The translations under genes and the position numbers were made by a program. A DNA stretch of 64,000 bases, taken from contig JANSYK010000002.1 in assembly GCA_024742485.1 (NCBI GenBank), positions 248,001 through 312,000 on the forward strand, given 5' to 3'. A model generated the notes under the pieces. It was not told the origin of the DNA and ran no database searches. It saw nothing but the letters and a program-made list of their open reading frames with translations. Positions 55,763 through 64,000 of the stretch are shown here, one piece after another; positions within the stretch are counted from its first letter, which is position 1, and each line of letters opens with the position of its first letter. The stretch comes from Alphaproteobacteria bacterium (GTDB lineage Bacteria; Pseudomonadota; Alphaproteobacteria; Rhizobiales; Rhizobiaceae).

Positions 55763-55795
55763 CCCGTGCTGGCAGGGCTGGCGCGGGTTTTTCTT
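55761..55795 (+). terminator. Rho-independent terminator before pheS
   Basis: AACCCGTGC (55761-55769) pairs with GCGCGGGTT (55781-55789), one G-U pair, followed by TTTTTCTTT. It lies between rplT and pheS and ends the ribosomal-protein transcript, or attenuates pheST. Confidence 0.75.
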
Positions 55796-55840
55796 TGCCA
55801 GCCCGGGACCACCCTGGAATTCGGTACAAAGGACGTAAAG

Positions 55841-56923
55841 ATGAGTGAACTGGCACAGCTCGAAGAGAAGATTCTGGCCGACATCGCCGGCGCCGACAGC
55901 GAGCAGGCGATTGAGAGCGTGCGGGTTGCCGCACTGGGCAAGAAGGGCACGATCTCCGAGAAGCTCAAGACGCTGGGCGCAATGACTCCCGAGGAACGGC
56001 AGGTCATGGGCCCGGCAATCAACGGTTTGAAATCCAGAATTGGCGACGCCATCGGCAGCCGCAAACAGGCCTTGCATGAATTGGCCATCGACAAGCGACT
56101 GGCCAGCGAAACGGTCGATATAACCCTGCCGGTGAGACCGTCGCCGCTCGAAGCCGGCCGCATTCATCCCATTTCGCAGGTGGTTGATGAAATTACGGCG
56201 ATCTTTTCGGATATGGGTTTTTCCATCGCCGAAGGACCCGATATTGAATCCGACTACTACAATTTCACCGCACTGAATTTCCCGGAGGGCCACCCGGCCC
56301 GCGAAATGCACGACACGTTCTTTTTCGGGCCGGACGCCGCAGGCGAACGCAAACTGCTGCGCACCCATACCTCACCGGTGCAGATCCACACAATGGAGAA
56401 GCAAAGCCCGCCGATCCGTATCGTCATCCCCGGCAAGACATATCGGTGCGACAGCGATCCCACCCATACGCCCATGTTCCATCAGCTCGAGGGACTGGTG
56501 GTGGACAAGAGCGCAAACGTCGCCAATCTGAAGTGGGTTCTGCAGGAGTTCTGCAAGGCCTTTTTCGAGGTGCCGTCGCTCAATATGCGGTTTCGCCCGT
56601 CCTATTTCCCGTTCACCGAACCCAGCCTCGAGCTCGACATTCAGTGCGACCGGTCGGGATCCGAAGTGCGCTTCGGCCAGGGAGACAGCTGGATGGAGAT
56701 TCTCGGCTGCGGCATGGTCAATCCGAACATCCTGCGCAATGTCGGCCTGGACCCGGACATCTACCAGGGATTTGCCTGGGGCATCGGCATTGATCGCCTC
56801 GCCATGCTCAAATACGGAATGCCCGATTTGCGTGCCTTTTTCGATGCGGATGTCCGCTGGCTGCGCCATTACGGGTTCCGCCCGCTGGATATGCCGACCC
56901 TGTTTGCCGGACTGACCGCCTGA
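55841..56923 (+). CDS. pheS: Phenylalanyl-tRNA synthetase alpha subunit
   Basis: This 360-residue class II aminoacyl-tRNA synthetase subunit has an N-terminal coiled coil that contacts tRNA, then motifs typical of PheS. These are [22 protein letters not shown], the ATP-binding region [30 protein letters not shown], the [18 protein letters not shown] motif and [13 protein letters not shown] (motif 3). AAAGGACGTAAAG lies directly before ATG 55841; the longer frame start 55766 sits inside the terminator. Confidence 0.97.
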   Translation: MSELAQLEEKILADIAGADSEQAIESVRVAALGKKGTISEKLKTLGAMTPEERQVMGPAINGLKSRIGDAIGSRKQALHELAIDKRLASETVDITLPVRPSPLEAGRIHPISQVVDEITAIFSDMGFSIAEGPDIESDYYNFTALNFPEGHPAREMHDTFFFGPDAAGERKLLRTHTSPVQIHTMEKQSPPIRIVIPGKTYRCDSDPTHTPMFHQLEGLVVDKSANVANLKWVLQEFCKAFFEVPSLNMRFRPSYFPFTEPSLELDIQCDRSGSEVRFGQGDSWMEILGCGMVNPNILRNVGLDPDIYQGFAWGIGIDRLAMLKYGMPDLRAFFDADVRWLRHYGFRPLDMPTLFAGLTA

Positions 56924-56971
56924 TTGGCCAATTGCACCCGGAACTGACCTTTCCATACAACGGAAAAACCG

Positions 56972-59389
56972 ATGAAATTCACACTCTCCTGGCTCAAAGA
57001 CCATCTTGATACGAATGCCTCGCTTGAGGAGATCATCAATGCCCTGAACATGATCGGGCTGGAGGTCGAGGAAGTTGACGACAAATCCGCTTTCGAACCA
57101 TTCGTCATTGCCCGCGTTCTGACCGCTGAACAGCACCCCGATGCCGACCGGCTGCGGGTGCTGTCCGTCGATACGGGAAGCGGTGATCCGGTGCAGGTGG
57201 TTTGCGGCGCCCCCAATGCGCGCGCCGGCCTGATCGGTGCCTTTGCGCCCGTGGGAACCTATGTTCCCGGCATTGATCTGACCCTGGCGGTTGGCAAGAT
57301 CCGCGGTGTCGAGAGCTTCGGCATGATGTGTTCGGAACGCGAACTTCAGATGTCCGATGAGCATGACGGGATCATCGATCTGGACGATCTCGACCTGCCT
57401 CTCGGCAGCAGTTTTGCCGCCCATGCAGGTCTGGATGATCCGGTCATCGAGATTGGTCTGACACCCAACAGACCCGATTGCACCGGTGTCCACGGCATCG
57501 CCCGTGATCTTGCCGCCTATGGGCTCGGCGCGCTGAAGGACAAGGCAACGGCGCCGGTTGGTGGTGAGGGACCGTGCCCCGTCGGCGTGTCGCTCGACTT
57601 CGGCGAAACACAGCCCCTGTGCCTGGGATTTGCCTTGCGCATGGTCCGCGGTGTCGACAACGGTCCGAGCCCGGTCTGGCTGCAGCAGCGACTGACGGCC
57701 ATCGGACTGCGGCCGATCAACCGGCTTGTCGACATCACCAACTACATCACCTTTGACCGCGGGCGGCCATTGCATGTTTTCGATGCCGGCAAGGTGGCAG
57801 GTGACCTGGTCGTGCGCCGCGGTCGGCAGGGTGAATCCGTTCTGGCGCTCGACGGTCGCGACTATGAGGTCAATGACGCGATCTGCGTGATCAGCGATGA
57901 CAAGGGCGTTGAGTCGATTGCCGGCATCATTGGCGGTGAGCATACCGGCTGTGATGCTGAAACCACCGATGTGCTGATCGAATCGGCCCTTTGGGATCCG
58001 ATGAACATCGCCCGCACCGGGCGTGACCTTGGCGTCATCACCGATGCCCGCTACCGCTTCGAGCGCGGTGTTGATCCGGCCTATATGGCCGAGGGCATGG
58101 AGCTGGCAACACAGATGGTGCTGGAATTGTGCGGGGGTACACCGACCCAGCCCATCATCGTCAACGACCAGCCGCCGCAGAAAAAGCAGGTAACGTTTCC
58201 GGTGTCGGAGGTCCAGCGCCTGACGGGGACAAATGTTCCCCATGATGAAGCCTTTGATATCTTGCGGCGTCTCGGATTCATACCGCAGGGCGATGGCGGA
58301 ACGGTTGACGTGACCGTTCCCACCTGGCGCCCAGACATTGATGGCAAGGCCGACCTTGTCGAGGAAATCATGCGCATTCACGGCGTCAACATGATCGAGC
58401 CCCAGCCATTGCCACGCGATGCGTTGATCAATGGACGAATCCTGACCACGCTGCAAATCCGGACCCGTTCGGTCAAACGCGCTCTGGCCGGCCGTGGCAT
58501 GATGGAAGCTGTCAACTGGTCGTTCATCTCAGGCGAGCAGGCGGAGCTCTTTGGTGGTGGTGATGAGACGTTGATGCTGGCAAATCCGATTGCTGCCGAC
58601 ATGTCCCACATGCGTCCGTCCCTGCTTCCCGGGCTCGTTGCCGCCGCACAACGCAATGCCGACCGGGGACACGGCGATCTGGCGCTGTTCGAAGTGTCCG
58701 ATATCTATCGTGACGACACCCGCGATGGACAGCATCGCGTGGCGGCCGGCATCAGGCGTGGTTCGGCGCAATTGCAGGGAACCGGGCGACACTGGAATGG
58801 ATCTGCCGACAGCGCAGGCGTGTTCGACGCCAAGGCGGATGCGCTCGCCGCGCTCGAAGCCTGCGGTGCGCCTGTCGGTCGCGTACAGATCGAAGCCGGT
58901 GCACCCGGCTGGTATCATCCCGGACGCTCCGGGGTTATCAAACTGGGTCCAAAGCTGGTGCTTGGTACCTTCGGAGAGTTTCACCCCAGGACACTGGACA
59001 GCATGTCGGTTTCCGGCCCAATTTGCGGCTTCGAGATCGATATCAATGCCGTACCCGAGCCCAAACGCAAGGCGACGCGCACCAAAACGCCGCTGGAGCT
59101 GTCGCGGTTCCAGGCCGTCGAACGTGATTTCGCCTTTGTCGTCGACAGGTCCGTTCCGGCGGTGGATATTGTCAGAGCCGTTCAGGCGGCCGAAAAGAAG
59201 CTGATCGTCCGCGTCAATGTGTTTGACCTGTTTGAAGGCCCGTCCCTCGGCGAAGACAAGAAGTCGGTTGCGGTGGAAGTGGAGATACAGCCGGTTGAGC
59301 GGACACTGACCGATGCGGATCTGGAAGCCATAGCCGGTCGGGTCGTCGACAATGTCGGTCAGAAGACAGGTGGCGTGTTGCGCGGCTGA
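56972..59389 (+). CDS. pheT: Phenylalanyl-tRNA synthetase beta subunit
   Basis: This 805-residue partner subunit starts [20 protein letters not shown]. Domains in order are an N-terminal EMAP-type tRNA-binding domain ([25 protein letters not shown]), B3/B4 (editing of mischarged Tyr), B5, the catalytic-like B6/B7 core and a C-terminal anticodon-binding FDX-ACB domain ([18 protein letters not shown]). It lies 48 bases after pheS. Its large antisense ORF (56372-58456) is a codon-bias shadow. Confidence 0.97.
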   Translation: MKFTLSWLKDHLDTNASLEEIINALNMIGLEVEEVDDKSAFEPFVIARVLTAEQHPDADRLRVLSVDTGSGDPVQVVCGAPNARAGLIGAFAPVGTYVPGIDLTLAVGKIRGVESFGMMCSERELQMSDEHDGIIDLDDLDLPLGSSFAAHAGLDDPVIEIGLTPNRPDCTGVHGIARDLAAYGLGALKDKATAPVGGEGPCPVGVSLDFGETQPLCLGFALRMVRGVDNGPSPVWLQQRLTAIGLRPINRLVDITNYITFDRGRPLHVFDAGKVAGDLVVRRGRQGESVLALDGRDYEVNDAICVISDDKGVESIAGIIGGEHTGCDAETTDVLIESALWDPMNIARTGRDLGVITDARYRFERGVDPAYMAEGMELATQMVLELCGGTPTQPIIVNDQPPQKKQVTFPVSEVQRLTGTNVPHDEAFDILRRLGFIPQGDGGTVDVTVPTWRPDIDGKADLVEEIMRIHGVNMIEPQPLPRDALINGRILTTLQIRTRSVKRALAGRGMMEAVNWSFISGEQAELFGGGDETLMLANPIAADMSHMRPSLLPGLVAAAQRNADRGHGDLALFEVSDIYRDDTRDGQHRVAAGIRRGSAQLQGTGRHWNGSADSAGVFDAKADALAALEACGAPVGRVQIEAGAPGWYHPGRSGVIKLGPKLVLGTFGEFHPRTLDSMSVSGPICGFEIDINAVPEPKRKATRTKTPLELSRFQAVERDFAFVVDRSVPAVDIVRAVQAAEKKLIVRVNVFDLFEGPSLGEDKKSVAVEVEIQPVERTLTDADLEAIAGRVVDNVGQKTGGVLRG

Positions 59390-59436
59390 CCGGCAAACGG
59401 CGTGGTTTTCCGTAAGCGGGAACAGGTGGATTGAGC

Positions 59437-60819
59437 ATGAACATGATCCTCAATACGGACAGCTACAAATATTCCCACTATGCTCAATACCCGCCTGATA
59501 CGGCGGCGATCTCCGCCTATGTGGAGAGCCGCCCCGGCGGTCGCTATGATCATGTGCTGTTTTTTGGCCTGCAGATGTTCCTCAAGGAATATCTGAGTCG
59601 TCGCATCACCAGGGCCGACGTCGAGGAGGCCGACGAAATGGTGACGGCCCATGGGCTGCCATTCAACCGCAGCGGATGGGATACGCTGGTCTCTCGGCAC
59701 GAAGGCCGTTTTCCCCTGCTGATCGAAGCGCTGCCGGAAGGCATGATCGTTCCGGTCGGAACACCGCTGGTGCAGGTGCGCAACACCGATCCCGATTTCT
59801 TCTGGCTGCCGACCTTTGTCGAGACGGCTCTGCTGAGGGCGGTCTGGTATCCGTCGACCGTCGCAACGGTATCCTACAATGTTCGCCAGATCATCACGGC
59901 GGCGCTGGAACGATCCTGTGATGATTACACCGATGTCCTGCCCTTCCGCTTGCATGATTTCGGTGCCCGCGGTGCAACCTCGCTGGAGCAGGCCGGCATT
60001 GGCGGTGTGGCCCACCTGGTCAATTTTCTCGGAACGGACACGGTGGCAAGCCTGGTGGCGGCCAGAAAATACTATCACGAACCGATGGCCGGATTTTCGA
60101 TTCCCGCTGCCGAACATTCGACCATGACAAGCTGGGGCGAGGAGCGCGAAACCGAAGCCTATGACAACATGATCGAGGCGTTTGGCGGCGAAGGCAAGAT
60201 GGTGGCTGTCGTCTCCGACAGCTATGATCTGTATCATGCCGTATCGCAAATCTGGGGCAAGGAATTGCGGGCAAAGGTCGAATCCATGGGCGGCACACTG
60301 GTCGTCAGGCCCGATTCGGGTGATCCGACCGTGGTGCCCGTCGATACGGTCGATATGCTTGGCGGCATTTTCGGTCACTCGCGCAACAAAAAGGGCTTCA
60401 AGGTCCTCAATCCCGCAGTGCGCGTCATTCAGGGAGACGGTGTCACGCCGGATTCCATCGGCATCATTCTTGAACGATTGATGGAACGGGGCTGGTCGGC
60501 GGAAAACATCGCCTTCGGCATGGGCTCCGGTCTCTTGCAGAAGGTCAACCGGGATAATCTGCGTTTTGCCATGAAGGCCAATGCGCGATTGGACAGCGCC
60601 GGAAACTGGACCGGGGTGAACAAGGATCCCAAGACCGATCCCGGCAAGGCGTCCAAGCGCTTTCGTCAGGCGGTTGTCATGCAGGATGGCCGTCCCGTGG
60701 CCATGCCGCTCAAGGACATTGGTGAGCAAGATAATCTGATGCAGCCGGTCTGGGAAAATGGTGAATTGCTGAAAGACTGGACGTTGGCGGAAATACGCCA
60801 GCGCGCGGCGGGGGAATGA
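59437..60819 (+). CDS. nadV: Nicotinamide phosphoribosyltransferase (NAMPT/NadV)
   Basis: This 460-residue enzyme makes nicotinamide mononucleotide from nicotinamide and PRPP, a salvage route to NAD. It is clearly of the NAMPT type. Visible motifs are [58 protein letters not shown] (catalytic His), [15 protein letters not shown] (the Asp specific for nicotinamide), VRPDSGDP and [15 protein letters not shown]. Nicotinate phosphoribosyltransferase (PncB) is a different family. ATG 59437 with AGGTGGA upstream is preferred to TTG 59431 and ATG 59443. Its stop overlaps the next start. Confidence 0.93.
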   Translation: MNMILNTDSYKYSHYAQYPPDTAAISAYVESRPGGRYDHVLFFGLQMFLKEYLSRRITRADVEEADEMVTAHGLPFNRSGWDTLVSRHEGRFPLLIEALPEGMIVPVGTPLVQVRNTDPDFFWLPTFVETALLRAVWYPSTVATVSYNVRQIITAALERSCDDYTDVLPFRLHDFGARGATSLEQAGIGGVAHLVNFLGTDTVASLVAARKYYHEPMAGFSIPAAEHSTMTSWGEERETEAYDNMIEAFGGEGKMVAVVSDSYDLYHAVSQIWGKELRAKVESMGGTLVVRPDSGDPTVVPVDTVDMLGGIFGHSRNKKGFKVLNPAVRVIQGDGVTPDSIGIILERLMERGWSAENIAFGMGSGLLQKVNRDNLRFAMKANARLDSAGNWTGVNKDPKTDPGKASKRFRQAVVMQDGRPVAMPLKDIGEQDNLMQPVWENGELLKDWTLAEIRQRAAGE

Positions 60820-61808
60820 ACATGTTTCGATGGGGTGTCCTTTCAACGGCGAAAATTGCCCGCCTGCAGTTGCTGCCGGCGATGCAGGACGCAACGAACG
60901 GCGTCGTGTCGGCCATCGCCAGCCGCGACCTGTCCCGTGCCCGCGAGCTTGCGGACCGGTTCGGGGCTCCACATGCATTTGGTTCCTACGAGGCGCTGCT
61001 CCAGTCGGACGATGTTGACGGTGTCTACATTCCGCTTCCCACCAGCCAGCATGTCGAATGGAGCCTGAAGGCGGCGAACGCCGGAAAACACGTATTGTGT
61101 GAAAAGCCGATCGCACTGGATGCCGGGCACATCGAAGAACTGGTGGCCGCCCGCGATTCATTGGGCGTTGTGATATCCGAAGCCTTCATGGTGCAGTATC
61201 ATCCGCAATGGGAAAAGGTCCGTTCGCTGATCGATGACGGTATGATCGGGCAATTGCGTCAGGTGAACGGCGTGTTTTGCTATCACAATGTCGATCCGGA
61301 AAACATGCGCAACCAGCTTTCCCTTGGCGGCGGTGCGCTTCCGGATATCGGCGTCTATCCCACGGTCACCACCAGAATTGCGACCGGCCGGGAGCCCATC
61401 CAAGTGCGGGCGCAGGTTGACCGCGACCCGCAGTTCGGGACGGATTCCTACGCCAACGTGCTGGCCGATTTTGGTGATTTCAACCTGAACTTCTACGTAT
61501 CGACCCAGATGGCCCTGCAACAGCAAATGGTGTTTCACGGCAGTGAAGGGTTGATTGAGGTGCATGCCCCATTCAACGCTGGGGACTACGATCACGCCTC
61601 CATTTCCCTGCATAACAAGAGCCATGATGGTGCGCAGATATTCCGGTTCCCCGGTGTACGGCAATACCGAATGCTGGTGGAAGCCTTTGCCGACAAGGTT
61701 CAGGGCGCCGATATCGACCTGTTTTCACTGGAGAACTCGAAGGCCAACCAGGCGATTATCGATGCGATCTACCGCGCCGGGGAACATGATCAGTGGGAAA
61801 AAATTTAG
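60816..61808 (+). CDS. Gfo/Idh/MocA family oxidoreductase
   Basis: This 330-residue NAD(P)-dependent dehydrogenase begins [20 protein letters not shown]. Features are the Rossmann GVLSTAKIA start, then [31 protein letters not shown] with the EKP motif typical of the family, [10 protein letters not shown], and a C-terminal domain with [13 protein letters not shown]. It resembles sugar dehydrogenases such as D-xylose 1-dehydrogenase or trans-dihydrodiol dehydrogenase. The ATG overlaps the nadV stop (ATGA). The substrate is unknown, but coupling with an NAD-salvage enzyme is notable. Confidence 0.9.
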   Translation: MNMFRWGVLSTAKIARLQLLPAMQDATNGVVSAIASRDLSRARELADRFGAPHAFGSYEALLQSDDVDGVYIPLPTSQHVEWSLKAANAGKHVLCEKPIALDAGHIEELVAARDSLGVVISEAFMVQYHPQWEKVRSLIDDGMIGQLRQVNGVFCYHNVDPENMRNQLSLGGGALPDIGVYPTVTTRIATGREPIQVRAQVDRDPQFGTDSYANVLADFGDFNLNFYVSTQMALQQQMVFHGSEGLIEVHAPFNAGDYDHASISLHNKSHDGAQIFRFPGVRQYRMLVEAFADKVQGADIDLFSLENSKANQAIIDAIYRAGEHDQWEKI

Positions 61809-61822
61809 CCGGGAAATGAATC

Positions 61823-62425
61823 GTGCATCACCTGCGATACGCCGGACTTACTTTTGAACGTCAACGGGACGTACTGATCGAAATCGTCCGTGGTCAACCA
61901 TTGATCATGGACGCATTGAAGGGGTCGCGTACTCTGGATTTGCCGCAGTGGCGCATCGTTTCGGGCGTTATCTACAACACCGTGTGGAATGTACTGACGC
62001 AGCGGCCCGCCGGCCATGGCGTCAGTGACATAGACCTTCTGTATTTCAATGCGCAGGATCTGTCCTGGGACGCGGAGAATGCGGTCATTCAGCAAAGCCG
62101 GCATGTCTTTGATAATTCGCCGCTACCGGTCGAGATCCGTAATCAGGCGCGCGTTCATCTCTGGTTTCCGGAAAAATTCGGCCAAGCCGTAGATCCGCTG
62201 ACCTCGACCGATGAGTCACTGCGCCGGTTTGCCGCCAAAACCCATGCGGTTGGCCTTCGGCTCGAACCCGATGACAGGCTTGATATGTGCGCGCCCTTTG
62301 GGCTCGACAGCATCTTTTCCTTTCATATTCTGCCCAATCGTGCGCTCGACAATGAAGCCGGCTACCGAAAAAAGGCCAAACGGGCACAGGAAATGTGGCC
62401 TGAGCTGACCGTCGAGCCCTGGTAG
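61823..62425 (+). CDS. Nucleotidyltransferase-like protein (DUF925 family)
   Basis: This 200-residue protein begins at GTG 61823 (MHHLRYAGLTFERQRDVL). A nucleotidyltransferase fold is suggested by GHGVSDIDLLYFN with the Asp-X-Asp metal-binding motif, preceded by IVSGVIYNTVWNVLTQRP. Further parts are WDAENAVIQQSRHVFDNSPLPVEIRNQARVHLWFPEKFG and HILPNRALDNEAGYRKKAKRA. Family members are predicted to transfer nucleotides to small molecules or tRNA, but this is not proven. It lies 14 bases after the oxidoreductase gene, so it is probably co-transcribed with nadV. Confidence 0.78.
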   Translation: MHHLRYAGLTFERQRDVLIEIVRGQPLIMDALKGSRTLDLPQWRIVSGVIYNTVWNVLTQRPAGHGVSDIDLLYFNAQDLSWDAENAVIQQSRHVFDNSPLPVEIRNQARVHLWFPEKFGQAVDPLTSTDESLRRFAAKTHAVGLRLEPDDRLDMCAPFGLDSIFSFHILPNRALDNEAGYRKKAKRAQEMWPELTVEPW

Positions 62426-62478
62426 GCTCTGGTTTGCCGTCTTCAGCTTTCGCCGGATCCGTAGAGCCCCGTGCTTCC

Positions 62479-62580
62479 AGTTCGTTTCCCGTTTTGTCAG
62501 AAACGGGACAACGGTGTCGGTCTTTGATTTTGTTGATGTATTCAGGTTTTGCCGATTCCGTCAAATCTTGAATTGCTTTA
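62479..62580 (+). repeat. MITE-like intergenic element, copy 6
   Basis: This copy has CGTTTCCCGTTTTGTCAG, GGTGTCGG, TTTGTTGATGTATTCAGGTTTTG and CCGATTCCGTCAAATCTTG. The right end GAATTGCTTTAG holds the TA that gives the GtrA gene its TAA stop (minus strand). It sits between convergent genes. Confidence 0.85.
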
Positions 62581-62955
62581 GCGGCCGAACACCAGCTTTG
62601 CATATCCCGTGTAGGAAAACACGGTTGCGGTGGCCGAGCCGATCGTTAGTGCGACGATGGGTGGCAGGGATGTGATGAAGACGAGCAATCCGGAATAAAC
62701 CAGATAGTTCAGGATTGCCGAAGCGATGCCTACGCCGCCATAGCGCATGCCCTCCACCGCCGCGTGGCGGGTGCTTTTGCCAAATGTGAAGTTGCGGTTC
62801 AGCAGCCAGGTGACCTGAAGCGCAACGGCAATGGCCAGCAGTCGGGCGGTAAAGGGGTCAACTTCGGTCCATCGCAGCAGTCCGAGCAAGACGCCGGCAT
62901 CGGCAAGAAACCCAATTCCGCCGACGATGACGAAACTCAACAGACGTTTTTTCAT
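62578..62955 (-). CDS. GtrA-family membrane protein
   Basis: This 125-residue protein has four hydrophobic segments and the GtrA start (FVIVGGIGFLADAGVLLGLL, RLLAIAVALQVTWLLNRNFTFG). It is proposed to flip or present undecaprenyl-linked sugar for lipopolysaccharide or teichoic-acid-like modification. The ATG overlaps the stop of the glycosyltransferase upstream (ATGA), so they form one unit. Its TAA stop comes from the edge of MITE-like copy 6. Confidence 0.9.
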   Translation of the reverse strand: MKKRLLSFVIVGGIGFLADAGVLLGLLRWTEVDPFTARLLAIAVALQVTWLLNRNFTFGKSTRHAAVEGMRYGGVGIASAILNYLVYSGLLVFITSLPPIVALTIGSATATVFSYTGYAKLVFGR

Positions 62956-63968
62956 GCAGCAATCGGTTTCCTTGCCTTGCCGCTGGAGCGGCCCTGGTCG
63001 TCACCGGAAACACGGGGTCCTGTGCGGTTACCACGTGTGGCCGGGAGTCCCATATACAGCATCCTTTTGTGTTCTGCACGGCTTCGCGCCAAAGAATCGA
63101 GAATTACGCCTGAAACAAAAAACAGCATCGAAATCATCAGCAATGCGACCGACAGAATCCATGTCGGCATTCGCAGCACAAGGCCGGTTTCGAAATATTC
63201 CGCCAGCACCGGCGCCATGAACACCAGGCTTACCATCAGGAACATCGCACTGATCCCGGAAAAAAAAGAAAACGGCCGTGTTTCCTTCATCAGCATCATC
63301 AGGGTCCAGAGGATTTTGACACCGTCCTTGTAGGTCGACAGCTTGCTGCTCGATCCCTCCGGCCGCCGGCCATAATCAAGCGTCAACTCACTGACAGGCA
63401 TCCGCAGCATGGACGCATGAACCGACATTTCGGTCTCGATCTCAAAGCCGCCGGAAAGCGCCGGGAAGCTTTTGATGAAGCGCCGGTTGAAGACCCGGTA
63501 TCCGGAAAAAATGTCCGTGAAATCATTGCCGAACATCGTTTTGTAGAGGCGGTTGAACAATTTGTTCCCAAATGCATGTCCGGTCCGGCCGGCATCATCC
63601 GTCACGCCGCGGCGTGTTCCCACGACCATGTCGCTTCGCTCGGTGACCAATGTGCGGATCAGATCGGGCGCGTCTTCGGGCGCATAGGTTCCGTCGCCAT
63701 CCGCCATCACGTAGATATCGGCTTCGATATCGGCGAACATGCGGCGCACGACATGTCCCTTGCCCTGTCGCGGTTCGCGAATGACGGTCGCCCCGGCCCG
63801 GGCCGCCAAAATGGCCGTTCGGTCGGTGGAATTATTGTCGTAAACGAAGATCCGCGCCTGTGGCAGTTCGCGCCGAAATCCGAGGACCACATCGGCGATC
63901 GTCTGTTCTTCATTATAGCATGGCAGCAGCACTGCGATCTCGAGCTCGTCGAACAATTGGTCTGGCAT
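62952..63968 (-). CDS. Glycosyltransferase family 2 (dolichyl-phosphate-mannose-synthase-like)
   Basis: This 338-residue membrane-anchored enzyme begins MPDQLFDELEIAVLLPCYNE. The GT-A fold has the nucleotide-sugar motif FVYDNNSTDRTA and the DxD-type metal motif MADGDGTYAPEDAP, followed by TDIFSGYRVFNRRFIKSFP. Two C-terminal membrane spans lie near residues 240-262 and 270-295. It probably loads a sugar onto undecaprenyl phosphate, with GtrA as its partner, for surface polysaccharide modification. The start at 63968 has no clear ribosome site within the 32 bases available to the window edge. Confidence 0.9.
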   Translation of the reverse strand: MPDQLFDELEIAVLLPCYNEEQTIADVVLGFRRELPQARIFVYDNNSTDRTAILAARAGATVIREPRQGKGHVVRRMFADIEADIYVMADGDGTYAPEDAPDLIRTLVTERSDMVVGTRRGVTDDAGRTGHAFGNKLFNRLYKTMFGNDFTDIFSGYRVFNRRFIKSFPALSGGFEIETEMSVHASMLRMPVSELTLDYGRRPEGSSSKLSTYKDGVKILWTLMMLMKETRPFSFFSGISAMFLMVSLVFMAPVLAEYFETGLVLRMPTWILSVALLMISMLFFVSGVILDSLARSRAEHKRMLYMGLPATRGNRTGPRVSGDDQGRSSGKARKPIAA

Positions 63969-64000
63969 GGCGCCCTCACGGTTTACGCAAAATTGGTCCC

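Noticed and set aside
56372-58456. 694-residue minus-strand ORF antisense to pheT
   Set aside because: It lies entirely opposite pheS/pheT, has no recognisable domain and no ribosome site; it is a shadow of the synthetase genes.
59359-61161. 600-residue minus-strand ORF antisense to nadV
   Set aside because: It is opposite a clear NAMPT and an oxidoreductase; the composition is that of a mirror frame.

Overview
The window looks like chromosomal DNA of an alphaproteobacterium of the order Hyphomicrobiales (Rhizobiales). Signs are the dnaK-dnaJ-phospholipid N-methyltransferase-pyrF block, an IalB-family protein, a membrane-bound ferritin (MbfA) preceded by an Irr-type ICE palindrome, a bacterial transglutaminase-like cysteine peptidase, an NDUFA9-like protein, intracellular PHA depolymerase, and an infC gene with an ATT start. 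No prophage, complete insertion sequence or CRISPR array is visible.

Layout. (1) 1-9740: a divergently regulated carbohydrate operon. A LacI-type repressor (partial) faces a nine-gene ABC-importer/catabolic operon with mostly 4-base overlaps: Tat-exported binding protein, two permeases, rhamnonate-dehydratase-like enolase-superfamily protein, ATPase, a second enolase-superfamily protein, rhamnose-mutarotase-like protein, DapA-type aldolase, and a leaderless binding-protein-like protein. Two central-CpG palindromes lie in the divergent promoter. (2) 9900-17700: phaZ, gyrB, a cytochrome P450, a 57-residue secreted protein, a TauE/SafE permease and an NDUFA9-like protein. (3) 17780-26430: GNAT, DUF1330, pyrF, FMN reductase, pmtA-like, dnaJ, dnaK (RpoH-type promoter, perfect terminator) and PBP1A, all on the minus strand. 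(4) 26590-32380: acyltransferase, a C-rich-loop small RNA candidate, arginase and polA. (5) 32430-37730: a copper island (CueR promoter, P-type ATPase, CueR, Cys-rich secreted protein), then an L,D-transpeptidase and a CSS-motif protein without an EAL domain. (6) 38150-46290: glutamate-synthase-like protein, tRNA-Leu(CAG), ogt, an EF-hand protein, an AraC regulator, and an autotransporter coupled to an IalB protein. (7) 46860-54010: lepA, YiiX-like protein, MbfA, DUF3995 protein with a divergent TetR regulator, transglutaminase-like peptidase and a hydrolase. (8) 54256-64000: infC-rpmI-rplT-pheS-pheT, then nadV-oxidoreductase-nucleotidyltransferase, and on the opposite strand a GtrA/glycosyltransferase-2 pair.

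The most unusual feature is a family of six ~94-102 bp MITE-like elements (15480, 32478, 36779, 39965, 42399, 62479). They have imperfect terminal inverted repeats and TA/CTAG edges, and the edges supply the stop codons of up to six neighbouring genes. One copy sits at the predicted first base of the copper ATPase mRNA, and another lies beside a gene that seems to have lost its catalytic half. A separate 182 bp inverted-repeat element and a tandem pair of 31 bp palindromic repeats lie near mbfA. Other items worth checking are the small RNA candidate at 27774-27905, the rhamnonate-dehydratase paralogue with substituted active-site positions, and the nadV operon.
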